DNA of 64,000 nucleotides from Hybos culiciformis (lineage: Eukaryota; Arthropoda; Insecta; Diptera; Hybotidae): contig OZ023273.1 in the NCBI GenBank assembly GCA_964007475.1, positions 55,819,834 through 55,883,833 of the forward strand. Reading direction: 5' to 3'. A model generated the notes under the pieces. That model made no database searches. It had not been told where the DNA came from and was given only the letters and a program-made list of their open reading frames with translations. Positions 50,101 to 62,843 of the stretch are shown in pieces. The first letter of the stretch is position 1, and the number at the start of each line of letters is the position of its first letter. The position numbers were made by a program, and so were the translations under genes.

Positions 50101-53100
50101 ATCAGTTTTCCATGTAATGGATTCTGTGCATCCAGTTCAAAGCGGTGAGATAGGTCCATTGTTGCCTCCATCAGCATCAGAGCGGAGTGCTGCGCCAGAT
50201 CCACATGACGGCTTGGAAACGCTTTTAAATTCGATGGTGCAAACGACGGGTTGCTTGAACTGGAGAGACTCGAATAATAGTACTCAACGTCATATGAAGT
50301 GTTTTGCTTTTTTGCTGACTCGTTTTAAAGAAGTTTACCTTCCAGTACTTTGCCCTAGTTTTAGTTTTGAAACATCTATTTATGAACCAAAATTAGAGCT
50401 ACCCACAATGCGAACAATAAGTAAACGTGATGAATTACCTTCATGCATTGTTGTTTTAATTAATTGGATCTCGAGATTTACACATGAAAAATTGCTCAAC
50501 AATCGATTATCTGAGGTCCAAATCCAAGAGGAAGATTATTCTTTGTTGACAACTAATCTTCGTCTTCTGCAAGGAATTATTGTTCGTGATGTTCTCTATT
50601 CAACTCGAGAAAATATAAATTTCCTACATGAGGTATTTCGACAAGCTTTTTTATTAAATTTTACTACTAAATCGCAGATTGAAGCGATAAAAACTGCAAT
50701 TGCAGTTTATAGAGATTGGATGACCATTAATCCACCACCACTATTTCTATTTGAACCAATTGATGAAGGGACAGAAAATGGTTGTTCTATTCCTCGAAAT
50801 CAAAGGCTTAGAACGGATTCCTATTTGGGTATGTTATAAGTTTTACAAAGTACAAATGCTATGAAATTCATATATATAAGTATATTCCTGTAAGAACATG
50901 TACACATTTATTTTATCATAACATTTAGGCAATTTAAATAAAAATAATTAAATGGAATAATAATTTTTAAAGATTTTTATTTTTTTTTGCAGGAGCAATT
51001 TTGAAGGAAAATTTAATTGTTAGAGCTGGACTTCAAAATGTTCTTCAAGTTTTCGTAACGAACGCAGCAAATGTGTTTTTAATTAATACATCCAATTTAA
51101 ATATTCAATTTCCAGCAAAAACAAGAGATCAACGCTCAACGCCTTTAAACGAACAGACAGAAATTTGTAAAAAAGTATTAAATGTTTATAGAACAATGGT
51201 TATGAATACAAAAATGGAACCTCGTACTTGGGAGCAACTTTTACTTGTTTTACTGCAGATAACTTCTATAATTTTAAACCAACCTCAATCAAAGAGCAAT
51301 AGTTTGGGAGGTCGATTGGGTCAAGCAATATTTCAAACCTTAATTGTAACATGGATTCGTGCGCACACTAATGTTCCAGTTAACACTCAACTGTGGGATA
51401 AGTTTTTGAATGTCTTAACAAATTTAACATATCGTGAAGAATTAATAATTGAATGGGACAAAACAATGCAAACATTGACTAGAGTATTAGCGAGATATGT
51501 GTATAACTTAAATTTACAAGATCTGCCATTAGATCGATTAGCGGAAACAAAAGGGAAACGTAGACGTTTGGCTAGCGTTTGGCAGGGAACCGGTAAAACT
51601 CAGCGATCGACTGAAGATGCAAGAGAAAAGAAAATCTTGAATCAACAACAACAGCAAGATTTTGTCGGTGGTGGTTCATCGATTCAAAGTCAGGGCTCCA
51701 CAAACCATCGCAGCATTCCTGGCACACCGTCTCTAAGTAGAAGTTACAGTGAAGGCTCATTGGCACCTATTGCACGAAAAATACCTCGATATCGAAGGCC
51801 TTCCAAACCGCAAGTTAAAGTTTCTGCTTTACCGTCATCAGTAGAACATTCTTTGAACATTATTTTGTCACATCAACCGACAGAATTGAGTATAAGTTCA
51901 GAGACATTAAATTCTAATAGATTCTTTAGTACTTATGCTGTGCATGGTACCGGGGGAGAAACTTTTCGACGTGCGCTGTCTTTAGATTCTTTGCATCCCA
52001 AGAAAGCAACATCCAAGCATGATGATGATGAAAGTGGACATGATTCTCGTTCACCATCTCCAACGGCCTCAAGTGGTATTGAAGGTGGTTCTATTAAAGA
52101 TTCTCCTTGCCAATTAGATATGCTTACGACGGGCGGAGATTCTTCCAGTGTTGATGATGATAGTGCTCCTTCATCTCTAGGACGTCGCTCAATAATTTCC
52201 GGGGGTAGTGCAAGTGGTAAGCGTTTTTTGTATGCAAACTCAAAAAAACAACTTTAGAAATTTATATAAATTTTAGGTTGGACACCGGATGCTGCGGCAA
52301 TAATGTGGAAAAGAATGTTATGTGCTCTTGGTGATGTTAACAAAATTCCGAAATCAGATCTTCACGCTCAAGTATTTAAGCATTTGTACGAAATGAGTGT
52401 TAACTTATTGAAAATAAAACAAAATCAAGGTGTTTCGGCGGATAATCAAAGTACACCTCAGCTACCTACTCTAGTTCCTCCAGTGGGAATCGTCGCACCT
52501 TGGTGTTACGGAGCATTAAATTTAGATGGACAGTTTAAAAAAGGAAAATTATGGGCTATTCAATTGCTTTGCATGTTGGCGGTGAATGGATCAGTAATTG
52601 GTTTGGATCACTTGTCCCTTTTTTATTATGTTTTGCATAAATGTTTAACCGGGGAGGATCGTGATATGATTTATGCAATTCTCAAATATATACAGGGCTC
52701 AAGATTTTTAAGTTTACTACTTCCAGGACATACTCTACTGCTGTTAGACATTGTTCATGCATCAGCTATACTTTTAACGAGTTTTGATACGGGAAAACAT
52801 GCACCACGAGCTGAAGTGGCGTCATTATTAGGAGCACTTTTATGCTATCCGAATGTTGTGATTCCAAAACCAGTTTTACAGCCGTCTGAACAAATTGAAT
52901 TAATGGAATGTCCAGATATTCAGGACCATATTCTGAATATTGTCTTGCGTTGTGCCCGACGAGAACCTGCTTCAAAAGCCCGTTGTATTGCTTTGTCACA
53001 ACTTGGTCAATGGGTATTACAAAAGCTTTCGAGTCCAAGTACTCGAAGAAGTAGTGGATTTTCTCAAAATATACCTCAATCAGGAAATCAAAATGGAAGT

Positions 53101-56100
53101 TCGCGTGTTGTTGCCTACAATCCTCGAATCAAGGAGGTTGTTCAAGTTTTGTTGCAAGCTCTTCAATTTAAGCATCGAACTATTTCAATTGTAGCGGTTG
53201 ATTCGCTGAAATTATGTGCTGAACGTAGTAAAGAAATTTCGAAAATCGACCGATTACCTAACTTAATTATTGCAGCAATATGTAAAGCACTTGAAATACA
53301 AAATGTTACGAACCCCAAAGATTGCGATAAAAATATTGTTACTTCCTTAATATTGTGCTTAGGAGAATTTTGTGTAGCTTTTCCACCATACTTACTTACT
53401 TCACCTATAAATGAGAATGGAGAAACTTTAATTTTAATGGTGCTTCGAGTGTTGCATCAAATTGCGTCTGGATCTAGAACTGATAGAATAAAATTATTAA
53501 CTGCTGATGAAGACTTCGATATGCATATTTCTTCAGACGATGTCGATCTTAATTTAAATAAAGAGCCAAATTATCAAACCGCAGAAACTATTCAGAATTG
53601 TAATGCTGCAATAAGATTATGCGCTAAAGCTGTAGCAATGCATTTAGTTACGCACGGTCTAGGTCATTTTCCAATGGGAATTGGAGCTTCACGATTAAGC
53701 TCGCTGGTGGATGAACAAGACGATTTGCAAACAACACAGTTATTATTAGATCGACGGGATTCTGTAGATTTAACGGCTCCTCATGTTTTAAATGCTGATA
53801 ACATTCAATTATTTATGCTGAATAATAGTCTAGCAGCCAGTTTCGTGGAATTACCTGCATTAAAATTACCAGGTGGTGGAGCTACAGCTGGACTTATTAC
53901 AGCTGAAAAACAAGTTAGAATACTTTTAAGGGATTTAAATGGAAAAGCTTGTTGGGATGCTTCCATTCTCTATAGTGAACCCAAAGGATCCAGAGCTACT
54001 TTATCAAATCAAATGCAATTTGAGAAATGTGACCAGTCTTCAAGAATTTATAATTTTAGGAACTTTGGAAACGGTGTCCCATTAGATCCATTAACATCTA
54101 CAATGGTTGGAATGGAAACTTATCCGCCAAGACATACCATTAGACATCGGCCACCTGGTGAACTACCGGTTGCTAAAGATTTGGCAGAAGATTTGGATCA
54201 ATTAGATGATTTGTTACAATATATTGGATATACTTCACCCGAATGTTTATCAGGTTCAAATCAACAACTTAATCAGCCAGCCCCAAGCCCCTTAAGTTCT
54301 TCGTTGGAAGCTCAAACTATTTCCATTATTTTAAATCAACGTTCAATGGAACAAGAATACGTTCAAAGGCAATCACAAGAAAACAACCGGTTTTCAGAAG
54401 GCAATTCAATATCTTCTTATGAATCGTATTCCACAACAAGTCTTATGAAAAGTGATATTCCATTTCAATATTGTAGATTACTCTTTAGTCATTTGGGTTT
54501 AGCTGGTTGGGAGCGACGTAGTCAGACACATTTATTGAAGCGCACAGAGAAATTATTACGTGAACTTCGAAATGTAGACTTACAAAAATGTCGAGAAACT
54601 CACAAAATGGCAGTCATTTATGTTGCTAGTGGGCAGGAAGATAAAAATAGTATTTTGAGGAATTCCTCTGGTAGTAGTACTTACGAGATGTTTGTTTCCG
54701 CATTAGGGTGGGAAATTGAATTAGAGACACATAATGGATTTTTGGGTGGACTTCCTCGACAAGGTTGTGGAGCAACAGCACCATATTTTGCAACACCATT
54801 TCTAGAAGTAATTTATCATGTTTCTACGCGTATGCCCTCTGATTCACCCGAGGCTATGTTAACGAAAACCCGACACTTAGGTAATGATGAAGTTCATATT
54901 GTTTGGAGTGAACATTTTCGTGAATATCGACGTGATATTTTGCCAACCGAATTCTGTGATGTTTTGATCGTTGTGTATCCATTAAAAAATGGGTTATTTA
55001 GAGTAACTGTTAGTCGAAAGCCTGACGTGCCATGGTTTGGCCCATTAGCAGACGAAAGTGTAGTTAGTGGATCGTGTTTGGCCAGTTTAGTCAGAGCAAC
55101 CTCAATTAATGCCGGTCGTGCTAAAAGATCATCAATGACTTTCTATCAGCAATTGTAAGTTAAAAGTCTCAACAAAAATTTGATGTTTTTCTCTTCAAAA
55201 AATTGTGCATAAAAATTTGAAACTCATATAAACTGTTTTATTGATAAAAAATGTATTTCTTTTTATTTAAATTATAAGTTTTATTATTTATTTTTAGTTA
55301 CGAAGAACGAAATCGGTCTTTAGAAACAGTATCTTCTAGATACAAAGAAAGTACAACATTTGAGGAATTTGCTACAAGAGTTTATAATCCAGTCAATAAT
55401 TCAACAATAATTGGTAGTAGTACTACTGGCGTTATTGCTCCGCCACTTGCAGCAGCTTTAATTGACCAACATAGATCTTCATTGAAAGGTAATGAAAGAA
55501 ATTTCAAAATTGTATTTGAATATCAATATTAAAAAATCATTTCTTAAGGTTGTAAAAAAATGTCTATTAGCTTTAATTTTCTCTTTGATTTCTTTATTAA
55601 TATATAATATGCTTAAACTTTTTTTTTGCACTAATGTTAAGCCTGAGGTGTTTGGATGGTAAATTTAATAAAATTTATATATATTTGGTAATGGTTCTTT
55701 ATGTTAAATTTAATTTGCAATTTGCATTTTAAAATATTATTTTACTAGAGTTTACTACTTCTTAAGACATGAAATAATTTCCTATTAAATTAAAAATTCA
55801 GGGGTTATTCAAAAATTCCACAACATTTTCTATAATATGATAAATGACATAAGCGATAATGAACACATGAACACATATGAGTTATCCGAAATTCACAAGA
55901 ATAATTACTGTCATGTGTTAGTTTGCAATGTGATTTTGAAGGTAGCCATACCACATAAAGTCGGTATCGGTAATGCATAATGGAAGGTTTTTCTATAATA
56001 ATCTATGTGTTTTGAAAACAAAAAATTTCTTAAATTCATACATAGCCTGACTTTTTTAAATGATAGAAAATTACATTAGAGGTTTTATAAAATTTTGAGC

Positions 56101-57141
56101 TTGGAATTACTAGTTGGTTTTGGTGCCTCTATCTTCTTAATATTTTTTATTTGTATTTCAAACCTACATGCTATCTAAATGTTCTGTAAATTAAAAAATC
56201 TACCCATTTTTATTAAAAAAAATAATTTTTATAATATCGTCGGGTCCGTTGCGTCGTTTGGAATGGAGTTTTTTTGGTTATTAGATATTTCAATGTTTAT
56301 ATTATTTCAATAGGTAGTCATAATGAGATGTTTTTTTTTGTTTGATAGAAATTTTTAGTATAGCCAACATTTTCCTGTTAATAAAATAGTTAAAAAATAT
56401 GAGTTGTATAAATTTAAATAATATTATTTAGGATATAAATTAGAGAAAACATTTTTTTAATTAATGGATCCAAGACCAATAATATTGTATATCTGTACTT
56501 TATTCAAACTTAAAATCTTTTTATCGTCTTAATTAAATTTCTTAGGAATTATTAAATGTTAACGTACATAAATTAAATTATCTAAGTATTTTTTTTTTGA
56601 ATGCCATTAAATTTTTAGTTGAATTTGCGCTTTTGACCGAATTATATTGTCATGTTTTCATCAGTTTATTTCAAATTGATTGAAGCTAATAGACAAATTT
56701 AATTAATAAAGGAACATTTTTTACAACCTTTTATTTCATTCATATATTTTTTATTCTAAAACAATTTTAAATTATTTTTGGCTTTAAATATTTTGCATGT
56801 TTTATTTCTTTAGGTTCTGATTGCTAAATTTATGTAAAAAATAATAGTTTTTTATCGATTAAAAAAATAAAATGAATCACAAAAATAAGAAAAAAAAAAA
56901 AAAAACAAGAGAAAAATAAATAACATTTTTGAAAAAAATTCAAGGATGGATTCCTACGACAGAACCATCTACACATCATATGAGAGATCTTTTCCAACGT
57001 CAAAATACAACATTGGACAGTCCATCTCCACGTCCATATAGAAAATTACATCATCCTTTCAAATCAATACCAAAAAAAGCTTCATTACATCAACAATCCC
57101 CACCAGAGAGTCCAACAATGCCCGGTCGAAAATTTAAGTGA
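38085..57141 (+). CDS. RALGAPA: Ral GTPase-activating protein subunit alpha (RALGAPA1/2; Drosophila CG5521-like), complete
   Basis: Catalytic subunit of the heterodimeric RalGAP complex (tuberin-like), which stimulates GTP hydrolysis by RalA/B. Exons join in phase: 38085-38190, 46939-47049, [48312-48329 microexon], 49654-49825, 49918-50828, 50993-52216, 52277-55154, 55298-55488 and 56945-57141, giving about 1929 aa (1935 with the microexon). The vertebrate proteins are about 1,900-2,040 aa. Exon 1 gives MFTKKSNIDVKKST, matching the family start MFSKK..DVKKST. The helical N-terminal region (LWLLEKTLCLLPELLARRWQ, YFLLWYQLLGENAP) is well conserved. A Ser-rich, probably disordered linker covers about 660-840. 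The Rap-GAP domain spans roughly 1615-1815, with the catalytic Asn thumb in RHLGNDEVHIVW (Asn about 1711). The last exon acceptor (AATTCAAG) has a weak pyrimidine tract, but the join gives SSLKGWIPTTEPS in frame and the tail PESPTMPGRKFK. Candidate AATAAA at 57736 and 57763. Confidence 0.95.
38800..38962 (+). mobile_element. Non-LTR retrotransposon reverse-transcriptase remnant
   Basis: One frame reads YIDCSKAFDT, the conserved RT motif (F/Y-x-D-x-x-K-A-F-D). After a shift, GFSSEFIRWISLYL then NERKYYVQF matches the downstream Jockey/CR1-type RT region. Frameshifts and a stop separate the pieces, and neither end is defined. This is a short, dead LINE fragment inside RALGAPA intron 1. Confidence 0.75.
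41874..42795 (+). repeat. Tandem array of CGGACAAATG near-palindromes, period about 59 bp
   Basis: Four units start near 41874, 41943, 42001 and 42060. Six more lie right of the hairpin, near 42437, 42497, 42557, 42617, 42674 and 42759. Nine of ten keep the same orientation-marking mismatch (A at both ATGACA positions). The unit near 42674 has T at both, so it is inverted or converted. Single-base variants are CGTGGAC, CACGGAC, TTTTGAAAAT and TGTACGC. Confidence 0.85.
42154..42287. repeat. GC-rich long inverted repeat (about 65-bp arms, 4-nt loop)
   Basis: Arms run from AGAGAGGGGG at about 42154 to TTTGCGGC at 42218, loop GTCA, then the reverse complement from GCCGCAAA to CCCCTCTCT at about 42287. 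The only difference seen is one G in the G-run. Outside it, GCAGATGACGTGAACCAATC and the complement of its relative (GTTCACGTAATCTGC at about 42398-42412) extend the symmetry. Glycine/proline-rich ORFs on both strands here are artefacts of this composition. Confidence 0.9.
43468..44370 (+). pseudogene. Debris of an unidentified element-type coding sequence
   Basis: Three Lys-rich open stretches in shifted frames: 43468-43758, about 43760-44069 (interrupted by the 43815-43984 MITE) and 44176-44370. Removing the MITE and one duplicate copy joins SELLNDSE directly to ILDFIELAVCLSEI in one frame, so a longer ORF was once present. Stops and shifts elsewhere show it is dead. I recognise no domain. 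The phrase ACCTGCGAAAGCGGCTTT at about 44340 recurs at about 44962, on the other side of the 44419 MITE. Confidence 0.4.
43815..43984. mobile_element. 170-bp hAT-like MITE, TSD TTCGGAGA
   Basis: Ends CAGAGCTGGACTGG and CCAGTCCAGCCCTG (reverse complement CAGGGCTGGACTGG) match at 13 of 14 positions. They begin with the CAG(G)G typical of hAT elements. Perfect 8-bp duplications TTCGGAGA lie at 43807-43814 and 43985-43992. No coding capacity. Confidence 0.92.
44419..44853. mobile_element. 435-bp hAT-like MITE, TSD GTAAAGAT
   Basis: Terminal inverted repeat CATACATCGCAAT / ATTGCGATGTATG, with perfect 8-bp duplications GTAAAGAT at 44411-44418 and 44854-44861. The subterminal regions are rich in CTCACTCATTT and AAATGAGTGAG motifs in both orientations. 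No transposase is present. The 8-bp duplication favours hAT, though the ends do not start CAGGG. Confidence 0.9.
47402..47796 (+). mobile_element. Retroelement copy (SINE or 3' LINE fragment) in RALGAPA intron 2
   Basis: Starts ACTAGTCGAAATACCCGGCT then TCGCACGG. It is GC-richer than its surroundings and ends after AAATTTCAGCCAAATCGGTC..GGTTTAGGCGTGATTG with an ACAGAGAA repeat and TTTATTTATTAGATTAGATA. A short tandem tail in place of poly(A) is common in RTE-type elements. The same family recurs at 62844-64000. No ORF is present. Class by resemblance only. Confidence 0.6.
48312..48329 (+). CDS. RALGAPA: Predicted 18-nt RALGAPA microexon (adds ELPFHI)
   Basis: AACTTCCATTTCATATTG is bracketed by a strong acceptor (a T/C-rich tract ending TTTTAAAAG) and a near-perfect donor (GTAAGTTGG). 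Its length is a multiple of three and the flanking exons are both phase 1. Inclusion gives KQR-ELPFHI-VHKAHREE and skipping gives KQR-VHKAHREE, both in frame. It is therefore a plausible alternative or constitutive microexon. Evidence is splice-site quality and phase only. Confidence 0.55.
55489..56944 (+). other. Last intron of RALGAPA
   Basis: AT-rich, 1.46 kb. A second acceptor-like site (TTTATTTCTTTAG, ending about 56813) would splice in phase to GT TCT GAT TGC TAA, giving a short alternative C-terminus. No transposon ends were recognised. Confidence 0.4.
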
Positions 57142-58812
57142 ATTAAATTATCAAAGCTGCCTCAATTTTATGTTAAAAGTTGGTTTTTGTGCAATTTAAA
57201 TTTTTAATTTTAATATCATATTTATAATAACAATTTTACATTTATTTTAATAATGAAATGTTTTATCATTATAATGATTTAGTTTCTAAGCATTAATTCT
57301 AATCTAATTATTAGTTTTCGTTAGACAAACGACAGGAATTATGTGCAAAGATTGATTACAACTTCTATATTTTTCCGGATATCAAATATATAATTCAATT
57401 AATTTCTTTTAAAATGTTTAATTTTTTTAAGTGAGAAAAGTCTATAATCTTTAATTTTTTTTTTATACAAAAAATTATGAATTTTCTTCCAAAATATCTT
57501 CATTCAATTTTATTGATATTACCGACGTTGTGTGTCCAAAACTGTAAAAATTTATATCTCAATTAAAAAAGGGTTTTGTATTTGTAAATTTTATTTATCG
57601 TTTTATTTGGTGAAATATAAATATCAATCTGTCGTAATGTAATTTTAGTAGATTTTATAGTTTGACTGAAGTTTTTAAAAGGATTATCTGAGAAGTTTTT
57701 AGTATTTTCATAATCAGTTCACAAATATTTATATGAATAAAAAGTGAAAAGACTATGTACCTAATAAATCTACAGAAAGAAAATTTGAATACAAAATTTA
57801 ATTGCGATGTTTTTGACAAATTTTGTTCAATTTTAAATTCATTATTCGGATTAAATGGATAAAAATGCTTAAATATTTAAAAAAAATTATAATTATTAAT
57901 ATATTATAATAGTTTTTGGAGCAGTAGATAGATTTATTACGTACATTCGTGGTACATATATTAAAAAAAAACAAATTTTAAGCATTTAAAAAAAATACAA
58001 GTTACTAAATATTGCATTATATTTAATTCAATAAATATTTCTATATCGACATACAAAAAATTATCAGAATATAAATTAGAGTAAAATTTTTATTAAAAAA
58101 ACAGTTCTATGACAAAATGAGACAATTTTATATGATTACTTATAAAAAATATCAGGATTAAATAAAATACTAGCAAAAAAAATTTAGGTAAAAATTAAAA
58201 ATGTCTGTTAAAGGTTTTTTAATGAAATTTTCTTGAAAAAAATTATTTTTAAATTGACTCTAATTTATCTGATTATTTTTTTTTAAATTGTAACTTTTCA
58301 ATGTTTATTGATAATGTTAATATTTTCCTGGTAAAGAAAATGCACATTCATTAAAATTCTTTCATTACAAAATTAAATAAATATAAATAATTAAGATTAT
58401 TGAAAAAACGTCCATTTTATTATTTTATTTATTGTATTAAATATTTTATATTAAGTTATAATAATATATTATTAATTACTATCATAAAAATATACACTTA
58501 TATTCATTTAATTAGATAGAAGATAAAAAAGTTATAATTTTGTTTTTTTTTTATATTAATTATATTTTTAAAATAGTAACAAAAATAAAGGTATTTGAAC
58601 AATGCATTGTAAAGATTAGTTTTAGCCGTCCGTTTTGATTTAGGTAAATTTTGCAAATTGTGAATTTATATAAATTTTTCGTAAAAGGTTTTGATGAACT
58701 ACCGTCTTGTCTTAATAAAAATTTTAAAATAAAAATAATGGATGAACATTAATTTTAAAAAAAATCTTTATTTATCAATTTCCATCTACATATTTATCTT
58801 TTGTTTTTGTTT
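57142..58812. other. 3' flank of RALGAPA
   Basis: Contains the 3' UTR, with AATAAA at 57736-57741 and 57763-57768, then AT-rich DNA up to the Set2-like fragment. No coding segment is seen. Confidence 0.5.
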
Positions 58813-59350
58813 TTACAACTTGGTGCAGTTTTGTGCTTCTTCTCTTAGAAAGCTAAAATGATAATTTATTGTTATCTCCTCACCGGGCATGATTCGTTTT
58901 TTTGCAATGAAACCAATCCGGTCTTCACCGTTCACGATCCATTTATAATATTCGGCGTTTGGATCACACGAATGATTTATTAATCTGGATAAATTGCCTT
59001 TGAACGTTGAATCGATGTTAACACCCCGACGCAAGTCCATAAAATACAAATGTTTATGTTGGTTTTTTAAATAGATGTTTCTCCGTTCATCGTATTGTTC
59101 ACTCTTTAAGACTTCTATCAAATATTCTATCAAAAAAGCCTCTGTGGTAATTCGGCATCTGCCAATACACCAAAGCCTTTCTTTTCTGTCGGAAAAACTT
59201 TGAAGGGAGCGTATTGACGACGTTGAAATCCTTTATTTGTGCACCTATCTCCCATCGGACATTTTGGCTTCCGCGGGTGAATACAAAATACAAATTTTGT
59301 ACTACCGTAACCTGACAGCAAACTTTTTCTTTGATCAATAATTTTTTTTA
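58813..59350 (-). pseudogene. SETD2/Set2-like histone methyltransferase fragment (intronless, frameshifted)
   Basis: Minus strand. The first frame (about 59350-59133) encodes an AWS-like end (CPMGDRCTNKGFQRRQYAPF) and TEKKGFGVLADAELP, the start of a SET domain. A shift of one base near the T-run at 59133-59140 moves the reading to the second frame (to 58813): FLIEYLIEV, then HLYFMDLRRG, NLSRLINHSCDPNAEYYKW, NGEDRIGF and PGEEITINYHF. This order matches H3K36 methyltransferases of the SETD2 group. NHSCDPN and the terminal Tyr are kept, but the usual GEV after EY is IEV, and the post-SET cysteines are lost after EEAQNC and a stop. Lack of introns over about 530 bp, 5' truncation and the frameshift point to a decayed retrocopy. 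No poly(A) tract or target duplication was identified. Confidence 0.8.
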
Positions 59351-61575
59351 CAAATCAGGGAAGAATCATTCGTTAGGTAGAGTAGAGCACTCCTTAATGT
59401 CTCAACTTTATAGCATAATTAGCGAAACGTTTTGGTGAGAGAAATGAAGAAAGTTTTAGTTCCAATTTTAATTTTTTTTAATTTTTAAATAAATTCATAA
59501 TAGAAAAAATTTTTCACAAATCATAAATCACAATATTTTCTTTTAGTCTTGAAAAAAAAGTACATACCATTTACTAGGGCAGTTATAAATTCTTAAAAAT
59601 CATTTAATATCCGATTGAATATTTAACAATAACATTTAGTTTTAATAAATTTATCTCTAGTGTTTATATTATACATTACAAAAAATCGAAAATATTATTT
59701 TAGTTAAAATGTATGAATATTCAGGAATTACAAATATTATTTATATGAAAATTAGTTTAAAATGTAAATATAATAAATATATATAAATTTAATTTAATCT
59801 ATGATATATGTATACTATTACAATCAAAAAAAATATATATATATAACATTAATACAATTAATTTAAAAAATATGTATTTCTTTTTTAGACTTATCAATCT
59901 AATAAAGAGATTTCAGTATTATCATGAATTTATTTTTCTATTTTTATATCCTCGTTTTGGGAGTTTAAAGTACCAGTTAGCATATGGGTTAATCATTGTA
60001 ACGTTGTGGAAACCATTATTTAAGCTTTAAATTGTTTAAACTTCTCGTCTCTAAAAACTCGCATCAATAAAGAATACGAATGTTCATTTTATAAAAATAT
60101 GCTATAAAAACAAGGGTTTTTATATAAAAAAAACACTATTTTCGATTACTAGAATTTGTAATATTTAAATTTGTGACGTTTTAATCAAATTGAGATTTTT
60201 TCAAGCAAAACTGTAAACTCTTATTACATTTAAAAATCTTTTGTGTTGGTCGTTATAATTAAAATTTTTTTCTACTGAAGTTATGATAAAAATTGGAAAG
60301 TTTGAAGTTCATATTGTGAAAAATAATAGTTTTTCGTACTTCGTAGGTACATACCACCATGTCATATTTGTTTATTAATCTTACTGATAAAAGTTACATC
60401 CTAATTATAAGCTACATATTGGGAACTACAAAAATGTTTCTATTTGGAAGCAAGCTACTATTCTAATATTTAAAAATAATATTTAACTAAAGTTAAGAAC
60501 AGAAAAAATTACTAAGGAATAAAGTTAAGTAATGATGAAAGATAAAGAATTAACTATTAAAATTAAATAATATAGACAAAAAATAATAATGCCATAAAGT
60601 TATAGTGGTAGAAGGATTATGCGTGAATCTGAATAGGTTTCAACACAACACAACCGTGCAGATAATTTTTCCAAAAAAATCAACAGTATCATCGATATAT
60701 TATACCTAGGGATCAGAATTTTATGAAGTAAAAAACTAAAAGTATGCGCATATAAATTTTTTAAAAATAAAAAAACTTAAATTTTTTAAAAATATTTCCA
60801 TGTTTTGTAATAATTGTATTAATTTTGGTCCTAACACTAGCTTTCGACATGTTGTTTTAAGTCTTGAATTATGGGTGGATGAAAGGATATAAAGATTTAA
60901 TTTTTTTTAAGTATTTCTTTTATACCTATTATTGGAAATGATTTTTTGTTTAAGTCACTTTAAATAAACTAATTTTTAATGCAATTTATTTCAACAAAAA
61001 CAAACATTTCACTTGCATCGATTACTGCTGTTGACTTGATAAATGTTTAAGTTAGTAAGTTTTTATTTTTCTTCCTCTGTGTTTTTGTCATTAATGCACA
61101 CTTTTGAATGCTTTTTATAAAGTGCAATGTTTTTTAAGGCTTGAAAAAGCTTAATATGAATAACGACATTGTAAAAAAATAATTTAAATAATTCAAATTT
61201 GACAAATGTGGGAATATATACAACAATGCCAAAAATATGCAAATATCTATCAATAACTTTAACCCCAGAGATGAAAAATATGCAAACGCATAAAATTCCC
61301 ATCCCATCCATAACATAAGTTTCTTAATTTGATATTTTATATTAAGATCTTCAGTATTTTTAAAAATATAACTATAATTTCATTTACGACTAACCGTGGA
61401 CTAGGAGAAAATAAACTTAAATGAATGTGGCAACAAATAAAAGTAAAATTATGATAAGTTCAATTTACTCCAATTTTTCTTTTTTTATTTACCAATCCAA
61501 TTTTATATTTAGCTACATATACCTACAATATTTTTATTATGGAAAAAATGTAATAAAATTACTGCAAATCCGGAA

Positions 61576-61629
<54 letters not shown>

Positions 61630-62843
61630 ATTCAAAAATTTTACGTATCATGATGGCAAATAAAAGTGGTAACGCGCCAATGGTTATTATAACTATAAAC
61701 TTTACTTTTTTATTTAAAAAACAAAAAGTTTAACCTGCATTTTATATCTACAGGCTATATATAACAAATATAACACAGAAACCCTCAGAGGCATAATGTC
61801 AAATAACTTAATAAAATTTTGAAGTTGAAAACTTGAAAAAAAACTCTATGATGGTACAATTTAACTACTATGTAGTTAGCTATGATATGTACTCACATTA
61901 TATGTCGTCCATATACACATGTACAATGTTAAACACAGTCTAGAAGAGATATTATTTAAAAAAAAGTTTTTAGCAAAAAAAAATTCTGCACAATTAAAAT
62001 TTTATGATGCCAGGCTTTTTATATAAATAAAATATTTAAAATTAAAGAATTTCTATGAGTCTATAAGTGGAATAAAAAATATTAACGAATTTTTATACAG
62101 AAGGTTTTTTATTTTATAAATTGTTGTGGATATTATTTTTAGTTATTCAAAAAATTTTATTTATTTTGCTTGGAACTTTTTGTGTTGATTTTGTTTTTTA
62201 ATATTTTTTTTTAATTCAAAAATCAAAACCAAACTTATTTTGCAGCGAAAAAGAAATTAATTTAAATGGATGAACTAGGGAAATATATAGTTCAGAAATT
62301 CAAAAATTTATATTTATAGCACAATATTTTATAAAAACCTTATATAAATTTATAATTCATATTTGAGATATAAAATATATAGAAAATAGATGTACGAATG
62401 ATTTGTTAATCATTATAGTAAAGTAAATAAAGTTAATGAATATTTTTTTTAATCTTTGTCTCATTATGTCAAATTTCATTGAACCTTGATTTTATCCCGG
62501 TCTCCATTGAAGTTTCATGTATGGGAAATCTAAAATTATTAATTGACCGAAACGGTTTTTTTTTCTGTTCAAAAGTTATTTATTTCTATATTTGTTTACT
62601 TTTTACAAAACAACAATTTTTTTTGATTGAAAATATGATTCCAGATATTTCTACAAATCTTTTTTGATTGGATCAGCAATATAACAATTATATGTATCTA
62701 CACTATAGAAAGAAAATTTAAAATTATATTGAACTATAAATACATCATAACTGGTATTATAAACATAATATCTATATAGGGAGTAATAAGAATTATAATT
62801 ATCTGTGGGAACTGTTCAACTTTTTTATTCAATCAATTCATAC
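59351..62843. other. AT-rich region without genes
   Basis: Only short ORFs without domains. The one clear feature is an (AT)n microsatellite at about 61579-61626. Confidence 0.55.
61579..61626. repeat. (AT)n microsatellite
   Basis: About 24 uninterrupted AT dinucleotides following an A-run. An ORF ending in alternating Tyr/Ile here is an artefact. Confidence 0.95.

Noticed and set aside
52766..53194. Short ORFs on both strands within RALGAPA
   Set aside because: Out-of-frame shadows of the large coding exon 52277-55154.
46941..55158. RalGAP beta subunit (RALGAPB) as the identity of the large gene
   Set aside because: The N-terminus (MFTKKS..DVKKST), TSPECL segment and Rap-GAP region match what I recall of the alpha subunit.
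61421..61630. ORF ending in a Tyr-Ile run
   Set aside because: Reads through the (AT)n microsatellite.
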